Of a stretch of 34,156 bases of DNA, positions 1 through 8,552 are shown piece after piece (position 1 is the first letter of the stretch; the number at the start of each line of letters is the position of its first letter). The position numbers and the translations under genes are program-made. The DNA is from Campylobacterales bacterium (lineage in GTDB: Bacteria > Campylobacterota > Campylobacteria > Campylobacterales > JAABSR01). The notes beneath the pieces are model-generated. The model saw only the letters and a program-made list of their open reading frames with translations, made no database searches and was not told the origin of the DNA. Where the stretch lies: positions 1 to 34,156 of the forward strand of contig JAABSR010000005.1 of assembly GCA_011390245.1 (NCBI GenBank), written 5' to 3'.

Positions 1-714
1 AGTGATGTTCTTTATGAAAATATGTGGACGACTATAACCTCAGGAAAGATGTGGCGAGGCGAAGTGAAAAATCGCACCAAAGATGGAAACTACTACTGGG
101 TTGATGCTATCATAAAACCACTTTTTGATAATGATAACAATATCAAAGGATACTATGCTATAAGGATTGATATCACTGACAAAAAAGAGATTGAGCGGAT
201 AAGTATAACCGATGGATTGACTGATATTTTCAATCGAAGGCACTTTAATGATATTTTTCCAAAAATAATAGAAAGTGCCAAACGAAACGACGAGATAGTC
301 TGCTTTTTGTTGATGGATATTGACCACTTCAAACAGTATAACGATAATTACGGTCATCAGATGGGTGATGATGTGCTCATCAAGTTTGCAAAGTGCTTGA
401 AAGATACTACTCAAAGAGTGGATGATATACCATTTCGCCTTGGTGGAGAGGAGTTTGGGATTGTTTATAAAGCTGATACAAAAGAGAGAGCTTTAGAGTT
501 TGCAAATCAAGTTCTAAAAAATATTGAGCAGATGGAAATAGTTCACGAATATAGTAGTGCAAGTAAATATATCACCGCATCTATGGGCCTTGTGTGTGAG
601 CATGCAAGTAAAATAGGAGATATGGATATAGTCTATAAACTAGCTGATGATATGCTCTATAAGTCAAAAGAGAGCGGAAGAAATAGAGTGAGTACAAATA
701 AGGATATAGTATGA
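1..714 (+). CDS. PAS-GGDEF diguanylate cyclase, 5' end missing
   Basis: The reading frame is open from base 1, so the start lies left of the window; an internal ATG at 22 is not the true start. What remains is the second half of a PAS domain, with the Aer-like run WRGEVKNRTKDG followed by a DIT end motif near residue 60, then a complete GGDEF domain. The active-site loop is GGEEF, and an RVDD inhibitory I-site lies nine residues upstream of it. By family knowledge it makes c-di-GMP from two GTP, with product feedback. Its stop codon overlaps the start of the binding-protein gene (ATGA at 711-714), so the two are translationally coupled and probably serve one pathway. Upstream domains (further PAS, membrane or receiver) cannot be seen. 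Catalytic competence is inferred from the motif only. Confidence 0.93.
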   Translation, partial: SDVLYENMWTTITSGKMWRGEVKNRTKDGNYYWVDAIIKPLFDNDNNIKGYYAIRIDITDKKEIERISITDGLTDIFNRRHFNDIFPKIIESAKRNDEIVCFLLMDIDHFKQYNDNYGHQMGDDVLIKFAKCLKDTTQRVDDIPFRLGGEEFGIVYKADTKERALEFANQVLKNIEQMEIVHEYSSASKYITASMGLVCEHASKIGDMDIVYKLADDMLYKSKESGRNRVSTNKDIV

Positions 715-1613
715 AAATGGTAAAAATTGTTGGTATATTGTTACTTCTTGTGACATTTGGCTTGGCAAAAGAGTACAAGATTGGGTTCGCACAAGATACT
801 TTGGCAAATGATTGGCGAAAAGCACAAGTAGATGAAGCACTCAAAGAGGCTAGTAAATATGATTATTTGGATATCACAATAAAAGATGCCAAAGGTTCTG
901 CTGCAAGTCAGATACTCTACATTGAGCAGTTTATAAAAGATGGCTATGACTATATCATATCAAGTCCTATTGAGCCTACAATCACATCTATGGTTTTAAA
1001 AAAAGCAATAGACAAAGGAATCAAGGTAATACTAATAAGCAGAGGGATTGATAGTGATGATTATACTACTTTTATCGCTCCAGATAACTACAAAATAGGA
1101 GAAGATGCAGCTCACTATCTTCTAAAAAAGATGAACTATAAAGGTACTGTTTTAATGCTTCAAGGAGTGGAGAGAGCTACAACTTCGATGCTTAGAGAAG
1201 AGGGTTTTTTGGATGTAGCAAAAGAGCATAAAGATATAAAAATCATCAAAAAAAGAGGGAATTATCTAAGAAGCGATGCGATAAAAGCACTTGAGGAGAT
1301 ATATAAAGACAAAATAGAGTTTGATGCTATCTACTCTCATAGCGATAGTATGCTAATTGGAGCTAGAGAGGTGATGGAAAAACACAATGATAAAAGGGAT
1401 ATCCCAACTATTGGGATTGACTACATCAAACCTGCAAAAGAGGCGATAATTGATGGAAAACAGCTAGCAAGTTTTACATATCCAACATGTGCAAAAGAGG
1501 GAGTGCAAGCGATAGTCGATCTTATAAATGGGAAAATAGTCCCTAAAAATATCACTATAGATACACAAATAGTAGATAAAACTAATGCCTCAAAAATAGA
1601 CCCTATTTTTTAA
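711..1613 (+). CDS. Periplasmic substrate-binding protein (Peripla_BP_4 / LuxP-TorT type)
   Basis: This 300-residue protein starts with a signal peptide (hydrophobic residues 4-18, likely cleavage after Ala19). It then has the two-lobe periplasmic-binding fold: an early KIGFAQDTLANDW strand and ligand loop, IISSPIEPT near residue 85, and IGIDYIKPAKEAI near 245. The family binds sugars or related small molecules. No ABC permease or ATPase gene is adjacent. Instead it sits between a diguanylate cyclase, which it overlaps by 4 bp, and a membrane GGDEF-EAL protein that starts 9 bp after its stop. That placement suggests a sensory co-receptor like LuxP for LuxQ, TorT for TorS, or NspS for MbaA, not a transport subunit. 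The ligand is unknown. A stand-alone scavenging role cannot be excluded, because transporter genes could lie elsewhere. Confidence 0.85.
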   Translation: MKMVKIVGILLLLVTFGLAKEYKIGFAQDTLANDWRKAQVDEALKEASKYDYLDITIKDAKGSAASQILYIEQFIKDGYDYIISSPIEPTITSMVLKKAIDKGIKVILISRGIDSDDYTTFIAPDNYKIGEDAAHYLLKKMNYKGTVLMLQGVERATTSMLREEGFLDVAKEHKDIKIIKKRGNYLRSDAIKALEEIYKDKIEFDAIYSHSDSMLIGAREVMEKHNDKRDIPTIGIDYIKPAKEAIIDGKQLASFTYPTCAKEGVQAIVDLINGKIVPKNITIDTQIVDKTNASKIDPIF

Positions 1614-1621
1614 ATAATGAT

Positions 1622-4234
1622 ATGAATCTAAAAATAAAAAGCTTTATAACCGTAACTTTTATGACTGTGGTCATATCAGTAGTAATAGTCTATATCACAC
1701 TGAAAAATAGTGATGAAGTTTTACAAAATAATCTCAAAAAAGAGCTTCGTATTGATATACAAAAGATAGATAATCATTTAAGCGATGCAAAAGAGAAACT
1801 TCAAAATATCTCACAAAGTATAGTTTTGAGTGAAAAAGTGATCTCTACTTTAAATCTTATATCAAACTATGAGGATAAAAACAACTATAACGCCTTGATA
1901 TTTGATATTGAAAAGAGAGATTTATTGGATTATTCTGAGCGATATTTTGGCAAAAATGAGTTTTTTGAGATACTTTTTTATGACAAATCAAATGCTTTGA
2001 TAGCCAAAAAGTTATTTCATCCTACTCTAGGTCAAGGTGGATATGTCACTTATGATGATGGGGTTGCCTACCTAAGGAGCAACAAAGAGCTTTTGATGAT
2101 AGATGAGAGTTATAATTTGCAAAAAGAGTGCATCGGAAAAGTGATGATTAGATATGAAGATAGCTACTATAAAATTTGTGAAAATCGCACAGTGATGTTT
2201 GGCGAGGATTTGATAGGACATATTAAGATTATCTACTACTTTGGCAAAGAGGAGCTAAGCTCTTTGGAGAGAAATCTAATCTATCCAATATCTTTGACCA
2301 CACAAGCACCAGAGCAAAAAGCTTTTGATATAACTATTTTAAACAAAGAGCTAGGAGTCTATATCAAGCACGATATTGATTTTAGCTATATAAAACAAAA
2401 ACGCCAAGAGCTTATTGTGACTATCATTTTTGTGGTTATTTTAATGACTGGTTTTATATTTTGGTTCTTTTTTGCTTTTATCAACAAAGAGGTATTAAAC
2501 CCTCTCAAAAAACTACAAATCTCATTGGAATCGATACTTTTAAATAGCTACAAGCCAATTAAGGTAAAAAATAGAGATGAGATAGGGAGGATTTTTGACT
2601 CAAGTAATAAGATTTTTAAAAAGTTTTGGGAGAGTTATTCATCTTTGCAAAGTTACAAAAAAGGTGTTGAGACTTCAAATCTTGTGACCAAAACAGACCT
2701 AAAAGGAGTTATCATCTACGCCAATGATCTTTTTTGTCAAACAAGTGAATATAAAAAAGATGAAGTGATAGGCAAGCCTCATAGCATAGTCAGACATCCA
2801 GATATGGATAAAGAGATTTTTAGAGAGATGTGGGAGACTATAAAAGATGGAAAAACATGGCGAGGAGTGATAAAAAACAAGACAAAAAGCGGTGGATTCT
2901 ATTGGGCCGATGCAGTTATAAGTCCCACTTATGATTTAAATGAACAAATTGAGGGGTATGTCTCTATACGAAGAGATATTACAGAACTTATGCAAAGTAA
3001 AGAAGATCTTGAATTTCGAGCTAATTATGATTTATTGACCAAACTTGGAAGTAGAGATAGGCTACATCTTGATCTAAAAAAGAGCATAAATCCATCTCTA
3101 GCACTGATAAATATCGATAGATTCTCTCAAGTAAATGACTTCTACGGACATGAGTTTGGAGATAAAATATTACAAGAGTTTAGTAAGCTTCTACAATACA
3201 AACTTGATGAATTATTTGCAGATAGATATTCACTTTATAGGTACGGAGGAGATGAATTTGCAGTTTTAATTAAAAAATATGATAGAGAAGAGATACAGAG
3301 TAAATTTTCAAATCTTCTTGATGAAATAGAGCAAAAATCTATAAAAGTAGATGAGAAAGAGTTCAATCTAAATCTAAGCTGTGGCATCTCTTTTGAAGAC
3401 TCTTCTATTGCACTTTTGAGTGCTGATATGGCTATGAAAATCTCCAAAAATGAGCAAAAAACTTTTGTAGTTTATAGTGAAGAAAACACTCTTAATAAAA
3501 AGTATGAAAACAATCTTCTTTGGGCGACAAAGCTAAAAGCCTCAATAGAAGAGGATAGGGTAGTGCCATTTTTTCAACCAATAGTCAACAACTCTACATT
3601 AGCTTATGAAAAATATGAAGCATTAGTGCGAATAATAGAGCCTGATGGGAAGGTGATAAGTCCATTTTTCTTTTTGGATGTTGCCAAGCAGACCAAGAAG
3701 TATCACAAGCTTACAAAGATTATGGTAGAAAAAAGCTTTGCAATGTTTAAAGAGAAGAAAGGATTGGAGTTTTCTATCAATCTTACAGTAGATGATATCT
3801 CCTGTGATCATATGCGAGGCTTTCTATTTGGGCATTTAGATGCCAATCCAGAAATCGCCAAGAGGCTTGTGCTAGAGATTGTAGAATCTGAATCCATAGA
3901 AGATTATGCTCAAATGACTGAATTTATAAGTATAGCCAAATCAAAAGGGTGCAAAGTTGCAATTGATGATTTTGGGAGTGGCTATAGTAATTTTGAGTAT
4001 CTCATCAAGCTCCAAGCTGACTATATCAAAATTGATGGTTCGCTTATCAAAAATATCACTACTCAAAGAGAGTCTTTTGTAGTGGTATCTACTATCGTAA
4101 ACTTTGCAAAAGAGATGGGAATCAAAACCATTGCAGAGTTTATAGAAAATGAAGAGATATTTCAAAAAGCTAAAGAGATAGGGATTGATTATTCTCAAGG
4201 GTACTACTTTAGTCCACCAAAAGATAAAGTTTAA
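1622..4234 (+). CDS. Membrane PAS-GGDEF-EAL c-di-GMP enzyme, probable partner of the upstream binding protein
   Basis: An 870-residue sensor. TM1 is about residues 8-27, a periplasmic domain of about 235 residues follows, TM2 is about 265-288, and a HAMP-like segment follows to about 335. An Aer-type PAS spans about 350-457 (VRHPDMDKEIF, TWRGVIKNKTKSG, RRDIT), with GGDEF at 542-546 and EAL at 666-668. The EAL domain keeps its metal and catalytic residues: Glu666, the Asn of SINLT, DDFG at 782-785, Lys803, Glu839 and Gln859, so phosphodiesterase activity is likely. The GGDEF loop is canonical, but there is no RxxD I-site at the usual position, unlike the cyclase at 1-714. Net output (synthesis or breakdown) cannot be read from sequence. 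The gene is 9 bp from the binding-protein gene. It ends opposite mobA, and I see no clear terminator between them. Confidence 0.93.
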   Translation: MNLKIKSFITVTFMTVVISVVIVYITLKNSDEVLQNNLKKELRIDIQKIDNHLSDAKEKLQNISQSIVLSEKVISTLNLISNYEDKNNYNALIFDIEKRDLLDYSERYFGKNEFFEILFYDKSNALIAKKLFHPTLGQGGYVTYDDGVAYLRSNKELLMIDESYNLQKECIGKVMIRYEDSYYKICENRTVMFGEDLIGHIKIIYYFGKEELSSLERNLIYPISLTTQAPEQKAFDITILNKELGVYIKHDIDFSYIKQKRQELIVTIIFVVILMTGFIFWFFFAFINKEVLNPLKKLQISLESILLNSYKPIKVKNRDEIGRIFDSSNKIFKKFWESYSSLQSYKKGVETSNLVTKTDLKGVIIYANDLFCQTSEYKKDEVIGKPHSIVRHPDMDKEIFREMWETIKDGKTWRGVIKNKTKSGGFYWADAVISPTYDLNEQIEGYVSIRRDITELMQSKEDLEFRANYDLLTKLGSRDRLHLDLKKSINPSLALINIDRFSQVNDFYGHEFGDKILQEFSKLLQYKLDELFADRYSLYRYGGDEFAVLIKKYDREEIQSKFSNLLDEIEQKSIKVDEKEFNLNLSCGISFEDSSIALLSADMAMKISKNEQKTFVVYSEENTLNKKYENNLLWATKLKASIEEDRVVPFFQPIVNNSTLAYEKYEALVRIIEPDGKVISPFFFLDVAKQTKKYHKLTKIMVEKSFAMFKEKKGLEFSINLTVDDISCDHMRGFLFGHLDANPEIAKRLVLEIVESESIEDYAQMTEFISIAKSKGCKVAIDDFGSGYSNFEYLIKLQADYIKIDGSLIKNITTQRESFVVVSTIVNFAKEMGIKTIAEFIENEEIFQKAKEIGIDYSQGYYFSPPKDKV

Positions 4235-4303
4235 GTACTAAAGATGCTGATGACTATCTTGTAAACTATAAAAAAGTAATTAATTACGCATTCAAATTAT
4301 TAA

Positions 4304-4897
4304 TTAAGTCAGTAACTTAGAAAAACCAATCTCTAAAGCTTTTTGATACTCATCTTTTCTATTTAGATTCAAAAACTCTTCACTATTTTCAAAATCTACA
4401 AAGGCAAAATTACACCTCTGTATTAGTGCCCCTACTCTGTAATTTTGCTCTTTTATGAGCTCTTCTATTTTTGGCTTAAGAGAGATTGAGTAGATTCCTA
4501 TGAGGTTATGTGTTTTATCCTCCTCTTTTGCAATGGCTCCATCATATGTACATCCAAGGCTTTTGAGTATCTTTTCAAAGCTCTCTATAGTAAAAAATGG
4601 TGAATCAACAGGTATAAAAAATATATATGGCAAATTTATATGCTCAAAGCTACTCAAAATCCCATTGAATGGATTGAAATCTTTCTCTTTGTCGATGATA
4701 AATTCAGCTTCAAAATCGTATATACTAGAATCCTTACATGAGATATATATATCTTGAAAAAATGGTTTTAGCCTTTTGTATTGATAGCTAGCTAAACTAT
4801 CCTCTCCACCAAAAGGTAGCAAAGACTTGTCTTCACCCATCCTCCTGCTCTTTCCGCCACAAAGTATCACACATGGTATCTCAAAGATTTTACTCAA
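4304..4897 (-). CDS. mobA: Molybdenum cofactor guanylyltransferase MobA
   Basis: A 197-residue cytoplasmic nucleotidyltransferase that attaches GMP from GTP to molybdopterin, giving the guanine-dinucleotide cofactor used by DMSO-reductase-family enzymes. The N-terminus carries the GTP-binding signature LCGGKSRRMGEDKSLLPFGG (about residues 13-32), and IFFIPVDSPFF near residue 92 supplies the Mg-binding aspartate region. Length fits the family (about 190-200). Translation starts at a TTG (4897-4895) preceded by GAGGA at an 8-base spacing. It is transcribed divergently from moaA across 126 bp, so two molybdenum-cofactor genes share one control region. Its 3' end faces the GGDEF-EAL gene. The implied consumers, molybdoenzymes such as nitrate or polysulfide reductases, are not in the window. 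Confidence 0.93.
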   Translation of the reverse strand: MSKIFEIPCVILCGGKSRRMGEDKSLLPFGGEDSLASYQYKRLKPFFQDIYISCKDSSIYDFEAEFIIDKEKDFNPFNGILSSFEHINLPYIFFIPVDSPFFTIESFEKILKSLGCTYDGAIAKEEDKTHNLIGIYSISLKPKIEELIKEQNYRVGALIQRCNFAFVDFENSEEFLNLNRKDEYQKALEIGFSKLLT

Positions 4898-4928
4898 AAA
4901 AATATCCTCACTTCTCTTTTTGTGAGCA

Positions 4929-4956
4929 ATTATACAATTTTGGTGCTCTAAGTCAG
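4929..4956 (-). promoter_or_regulatory. Candidate sigma-70 promoter of mobA
   Basis: On the minus strand CTGACT (4956-4951) is followed after 16 bases by a perfect TATAAT (4934-4929). The predicted transcript starts about 25 bases before the mobA TTG codon. The assignment rests on the -10 box and position only. Confidence 0.45.
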
Positions 4957-4961
4957 GTTTA

Positions 4962-4989
4962 TTGGATTAAAAAGAGGCTAAAATATAAG
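4962..4989 (+). promoter_or_regulatory. Candidate sigma-70 promoter of moaA
   Basis: TTGGAT (4962-4967), a 16-base spacer and TATAAG (4984-4989) lie in front of moaA. The predicted leader is about 28 bases and includes the AGGAGA ribosome site. No Moco riboswitch-sized leader is present. Confidence 0.4.
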
Positions 4990-5023
4990 TCACTATGAAA
5001 ACCAAAAGGAGAGATAAAAATAT

Positions 5024-5983
5024 ATGCTTATAGATTCGTATGGCAGAAATGTTGATTATCTAAGGGTTTCAGTTACAGAGCAGTGCAACTTTAGGTGTCA
5101 ATACTGCATGCCTGACACTCCTTTAGATTCTATAAAAAAAGAGAGTCTAGTGCCTCTAGATGATCTCTTTTTGTTTGTAAAAGTCTCTATTGATAATGGA
5201 ATAAGAAAGATAAGAATCACTGGAGGAGAGCCCCTAATCCGTGATGATATTGATAAATTTATAGATATGATAAAAAGCTACAAAGATGGTATAGATATCG
5301 CCCTAACTACAAATGCTTATTATCTTAAGAATTATGCTCAAAGACTAAAAAGTGCTGGATTGAAGAGAATCAATGTCTCTTTAGATAGTTTAAATAGAGC
5401 AACTCAGCAACTTATCGCAAAAAAAGATGTCTTACCAAATATCTTAGAGGGGATAGAGGAGGCCAAAAGAGTTGGTCTTGGTATCAAGATAAATATGGTT
5501 CCTTTAAAAAACATAAACGAAGATGAGATGTTTGATATTTTGGAGTATTCAAGAGAGCTAGGTGCGACTATTAGATTCATTGAATTTATGGAAAATGATA
5601 ATGCAAAAGATGGAGTGGTAGGTCTTAGGTCTGAAGAGATGCTAGAGAAGCTTTCACAAAAATATAACTTCAAAGAGCTAGAGAAAGATTTTTTTGGCCC
5701 AGCTAATCTATATGAGCTTGAAGATGGGTACATGTTTGGTATTATTGAGCCCCACAATGATAATTTTTGTAGTAGCTGCAATAGGGTTAGGCTAAGTGCT
5801 GATGGTTTCTTGATACCTTGCCTCTATTTTGAAGATGCAATAGATTTGAAAAATGCTATGAAGAGCAAGGATGAGGCAGAGATTTCTAATCTTTTGCATA
5901 AAGTAGTGAGTATAAAACCAGAAAAAAACAAGTGGGGAAGTAGTGAAATCTCCTCTAGAGCATTTTACAAAACAGGTGGTTGA
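5024..5983 (+). CDS. moaA: GTP 3',8-cyclase MoaA (radical SAM)
   Basis: A 319-residue radical SAM enzyme catalysing the first step of molybdenum cofactor synthesis, GTP to 3',8-cyclo-GTP (with MoaC then to cyclic pyranopterin). The N-terminal cluster motif CNFRCQYC gives the CxxxCxxC that binds the SAM [4Fe-4S] cluster. ITGGEPL binds SAM. The C-terminal CSSCNR plus a third Cys 13 residues later binds the second cluster near GTP. The protein ends in Gly-Gly, the conserved C-terminal pair that the family needs for activity. The ATG at 5024 has AGGAGA at 5008-5013. Its stop lies only 5 bp from the stop of the convergent methyltransferase gene, so the two transcripts probably overlap at their 3' ends. 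Confidence 0.97.
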   Translation: MLIDSYGRNVDYLRVSVTEQCNFRCQYCMPDTPLDSIKKESLVPLDDLFLFVKVSIDNGIRKIRITGGEPLIRDDIDKFIDMIKSYKDGIDIALTTNAYYLKNYAQRLKSAGLKRINVSLDSLNRATQQLIAKKDVLPNILEGIEEAKRVGLGIKINMVPLKNINEDEMFDILEYSRELGATIRFIEFMENDNAKDGVVGLRSEEMLEKLSQKYNFKELEKDFFGPANLYELEDGYMFGIIEPHNDNFCSSCNRVRLSADGFLIPCLYFEDAIDLKNAMKSKDEAEISNLLHKVVSIKPEKNKWGSSEISSRAFYKTGG

Positions 5984-5988
5984 ACGAT

Positions 5989-6627
5989 TTACATATTCTC
6001 AAAAACTACTATTTTTTCAAATTTCTTAAAAGAGCTAAATCCTGCAACTTCAGAGATTTTTTGAAGTGTAGGTTCTGAGTAGAAAAATATGTGAGTTGGA
6101 TCATCTTTGTAGTACCACTTCTCAAATTTTATATTTTCATCAAAAAAAGAGGTCTTTGCAAAAATCTTGCCACCCTTGTTTAGCATCTTTTTTAATCTTT
6201 TAAACTCAATATTTGGATTTGAGAAGTGCTCAATAACCTCACAACATATAATGTAGTCATACCTTTTTTCTAGTGCTTCAACATCTGGGTAGAAATATGG
6301 ATCATATAGCCATAGAGCGTAGTTATCTTCTCTAAGTAGCTTTGTGATAACAGGACCATTGCCACATCCAAAGTCAAGCCCTTTGTGAGTTTGGTTAAAG
6401 CTATTTTTTACTAGAGAGATTAGATCTGATACGAAGTTTTGATATCTTATGTCATCTACATCGTTGTTATGCATTTTATATCTCTTTAGCTCACAATCAC
6501 TATCTAAATGGAAAGATTTTGGTAAAAATACTCCTTTGCAATCCTCACACTCAAAGTATCTCTTGTGCTCTACTAATGCAAATAGATTGCTATCCCCAAA
6601 GCATAGCGGACAAACCTCTTCGCTCAA
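5989..6627 (-). CDS. SAM-dependent methyltransferase with N-terminal zinc ribbon
   Basis: 212 residues. A four-Cys zinc ribbon (Cys6, Cys9, Cys27, Cys30) precedes a class I methyltransferase fold of the Methyltransf_23 type. The SAM loop is LDFGCGNG at 84-91, the acidic post-II region is near ALWLYDPYF, and CCEVIEHFSNP and KRLKKMLNKGGKIF complete the core. The substrate is unknown; related zinc-ribbon methyltransferases act on RNA, small metabolites or cell-surface precursors. Its start overlaps the stop of the PBP1A gene (start at 6627, stop at 6624-6626), so it is the last gene of a compact minus-strand run with PBP1A and bioF. That linkage may be only transcriptional. A biotin-pathway BioC role is possible given bioF, but the zinc ribbon is atypical of BioC. 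Confidence 0.8.
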   Translation of the reverse strand: MSEEVCPLCFGDSNLFALVEHKRYFECEDCKGVFLPKSFHLDSDCELKRYKMHNNDVDDIRYQNFVSDLISLVKNSFNQTHKGLDFGCGNGPVITKLLREDNYALWLYDPYFYPDVEALEKRYDYIICCEVIEHFSNPNIEFKRLKKMLNKGGKIFAKTSFFDENIKFEKWYYKDDPTHIFFYSEPTLQKISEVAGFSSFKKFEKIVVFENM

Positions 6628-8552
6628 AAAATCAACTTCTCCTCACCTTCGCTTTTTATGCTATTTTTTGGTGGTTGGGATATATCAGTAAAAAGTATCT
6701 CTTTTCCATCAATTACTCTCTTCTCTACACCTTTTGGCACATAAAACTCTCTTTTTGTTTGAGGGTTTCTCTCCAGAAGTGTTTTGTACATATATCCAAA
6801 CACAGGAGCAGCAGCTCCACCACCAGTCTCTCTCCTGCTCATTTTGGAGTTGTCATCATTGCCAAACCAAATAATGGTCTGATATTCAGGAGAGAATCCA
6901 CAAAACCACGCATCTATATTGTCATTTGTAGTACCTGTTTTGCCAGCAAGCTCCAAACCTTCTACTTTTGCATTTTTTCCTGAACCATTTTCTACTACAT
7001 TTTTCATCATATCTATCATCAAATATACCTGTCTCTCCTCTACAATTCTCTCTCTTTTTGGTATAAAATCTATAGTTTTTCCATCTTTAGTGACTATTTT
7101 GTCTATAATTTTGGATTCTACTTTCTCTCCATAGTTTGAGATTATTGAGTACTGGGTTGCAAGCTCTAGAGGTGAGATTCCAAAGCTACCTAGTGAGATT
7201 GAGAGATTGTGAGGAAGATTTTGGAATCCATATAGTTTTATAGCATCATATACATTTTCAAAGCCAATCTTTTCAACTAGATTGATGGTTGCAAGATTTA
7301 CAGAGCTTGTTATGGCCTCTTTGAGTGTTATAAGGCCTCCAAAGTTTTTAGTATAGTTTGATGGTTGCCAAGTCTTCTCCTCATCTTCTAGTGTGTATTC
7401 ATAAGTTCTTGATATATTTGGTATTCTTGAGTATGGAGAGTAACCCATATTTAGGGCGGAAAGATAGATAAAAGGTTTAAAGCTACTTCCAGGTTGTCTT
7501 TTTGATTGCGTTGCTCTATTAAAAGCACTCTTTTTGTAATCAACCCCACCAACAAGAGCTAAAACCTCACCACTTCCTATTTTTGTAACAACAATAGCAC
7601 CATTTAGCTCTTTTGTGCTCTCATTATTTTCATCTTTTGATCTTATGCTCTCAAAGCCATATTGCAAAGATTCTCTAGCTAGTTTTTGGATATCAAGATC
7701 TATGTTTAGATATATTTTATACCCACCACTTCTTAGATCTTCTATCTTATCTTTTAGCTCTTTTATCACCTCATCTACAACATAAGGAGCTATGTTTTGA
7801 GTAAGTGTTTCATCATAAACTATAGGCGTCTCTTTTATGGCTTTTTGATATTCACTCTCTTCTATCCAGCCAATTGACTTCATTCTATAGAGTATCTTGT
7901 TTGCTCTACTTAGAGTATATTCTAGATTTTTTGTAGGGTCATAGAAGCTAGGAGCTCTAGGAAGTGCTATTAGCATGGCTATCTCTTTTGGAGTTAGATT
8001 TTTTAGCTCTTTTTTGAAATACCCATAAGAGGCTGCTTTGATTCCATAATAGCCATGCCCCATGTATATTTCATTTAGATACCTCTCTAGTATCTCCTCT
8101 TTGCTAAGTATTGTCTCTAGTTTTATAGCTAGAAGTATCTCTTTTATTTTTCTAACTATCTTCTTTTCACGGGTTAATGAGACATTTTTTATGAGTTGCT
8201 GAGTTATAGTGCTAGCTCCCTCTGCAAGTCTTCCCAGTTTTATGTCTTTGATGATTGCTCTAAAAATTGCATCAAGATTTATACCAAAATGTTCAAAAAA
8301 CATTGTATCTTCAGCAGCTATTAGTGTCTCTACAACTTTTGGTGGAATCTCTTCATAGTTAACAAAAAATCTAAACTCTTTATCAAAAAGATTTGCTACT
8401 AATCTCCCTTTTGTATCAAAAATTTGAGTAGTCTCTTGAGGATTGTAGTAGAGTACTTTATCCACCTCAAATCTAATTTCGTTGTAGAGATACAAGAGGT
8501 ATCCAGTAACTCCTAAAAAGCAAAAAAGCAAAAAAGCAAAAATGTATTTCAT
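6624..8552 (-). CDS. Class A penicillin-binding protein 1A
   Basis: A 642-residue bifunctional peptidoglycan synthase. A short cytoplasmic tail and one membrane helix (about residues 4-23) precede a periplasmic GT51 glycosyltransferase domain with the catalytic Glu81 in AAEDTMFFEHFG, and EGASTITQQLIKN at about 111-123. The transpeptidase domain has all three penicillin-binding motifs: SSFK at 356-359 (catalytic Ser356), SVN at 417-419 and KTG at 538-540. It polymerises lipid II and cross-links the stem peptides. The length is close to other epsilonproteobacterial PBP1A proteins. The start codon overlaps the bioF stop (ATGA at 8552-8549) and its stop overlaps the methyltransferase start, so the three are co-translated. 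I give no symbol because naming (mrcA, ponA, pbpA) differs between species. Confidence 0.95.
   Translation of the reverse strand: MKYIFAFLLFCFLGVTGYLLYLYNEIRFEVDKVLYYNPQETTQIFDTKGRLVANLFDKEFRFFVNYEEIPPKVVETLIAAEDTMFFEHFGINLDAIFRAIIKDIKLGRLAEGASTITQQLIKNVSLTREKKIVRKIKEILLAIKLETILSKEEILERYLNEIYMGHGYYGIKAASYGYFKKELKNLTPKEIAMLIALPRAPSFYDPTKNLEYTLSRANKILYRMKSIGWIEESEYQKAIKETPIVYDETLTQNIAPYVVDEVIKELKDKIEDLRSGGYKIYLNIDLDIQKLARESLQYGFESIRSKDENNESTKELNGAIVVTKIGSGEVLALVGGVDYKKSAFNRATQSKRQPGSSFKPFIYLSALNMGYSPYSRIPNISRTYEYTLEDEEKTWQPSNYTKNFGGLITLKEAITSSVNLATINLVEKIGFENVYDAIKLYGFQNLPHNLSISLGSFGISPLELATQYSIISNYGEKVESKIIDKIVTKDGKTIDFIPKRERIVEERQVYLMIDMMKNVVENGSGKNAKVEGLELAGKTGTTNDNIDAWFCGFSPEYQTIIWFGNDDNSKMSRRETGGGAAAPVFGYMYKTLLERNPQTKREFYVPKGVEKRVIDGKEILFTDISQPPKNSIKSEGEEKLIF

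Noticed and set aside
4276-4287. 12-bp palindrome GTAATTAATTAC between convergent genes
   Set aside because: Built only of A/T-rich sequence in an AT-rich gap with no T-run or stable stem; likely chance.
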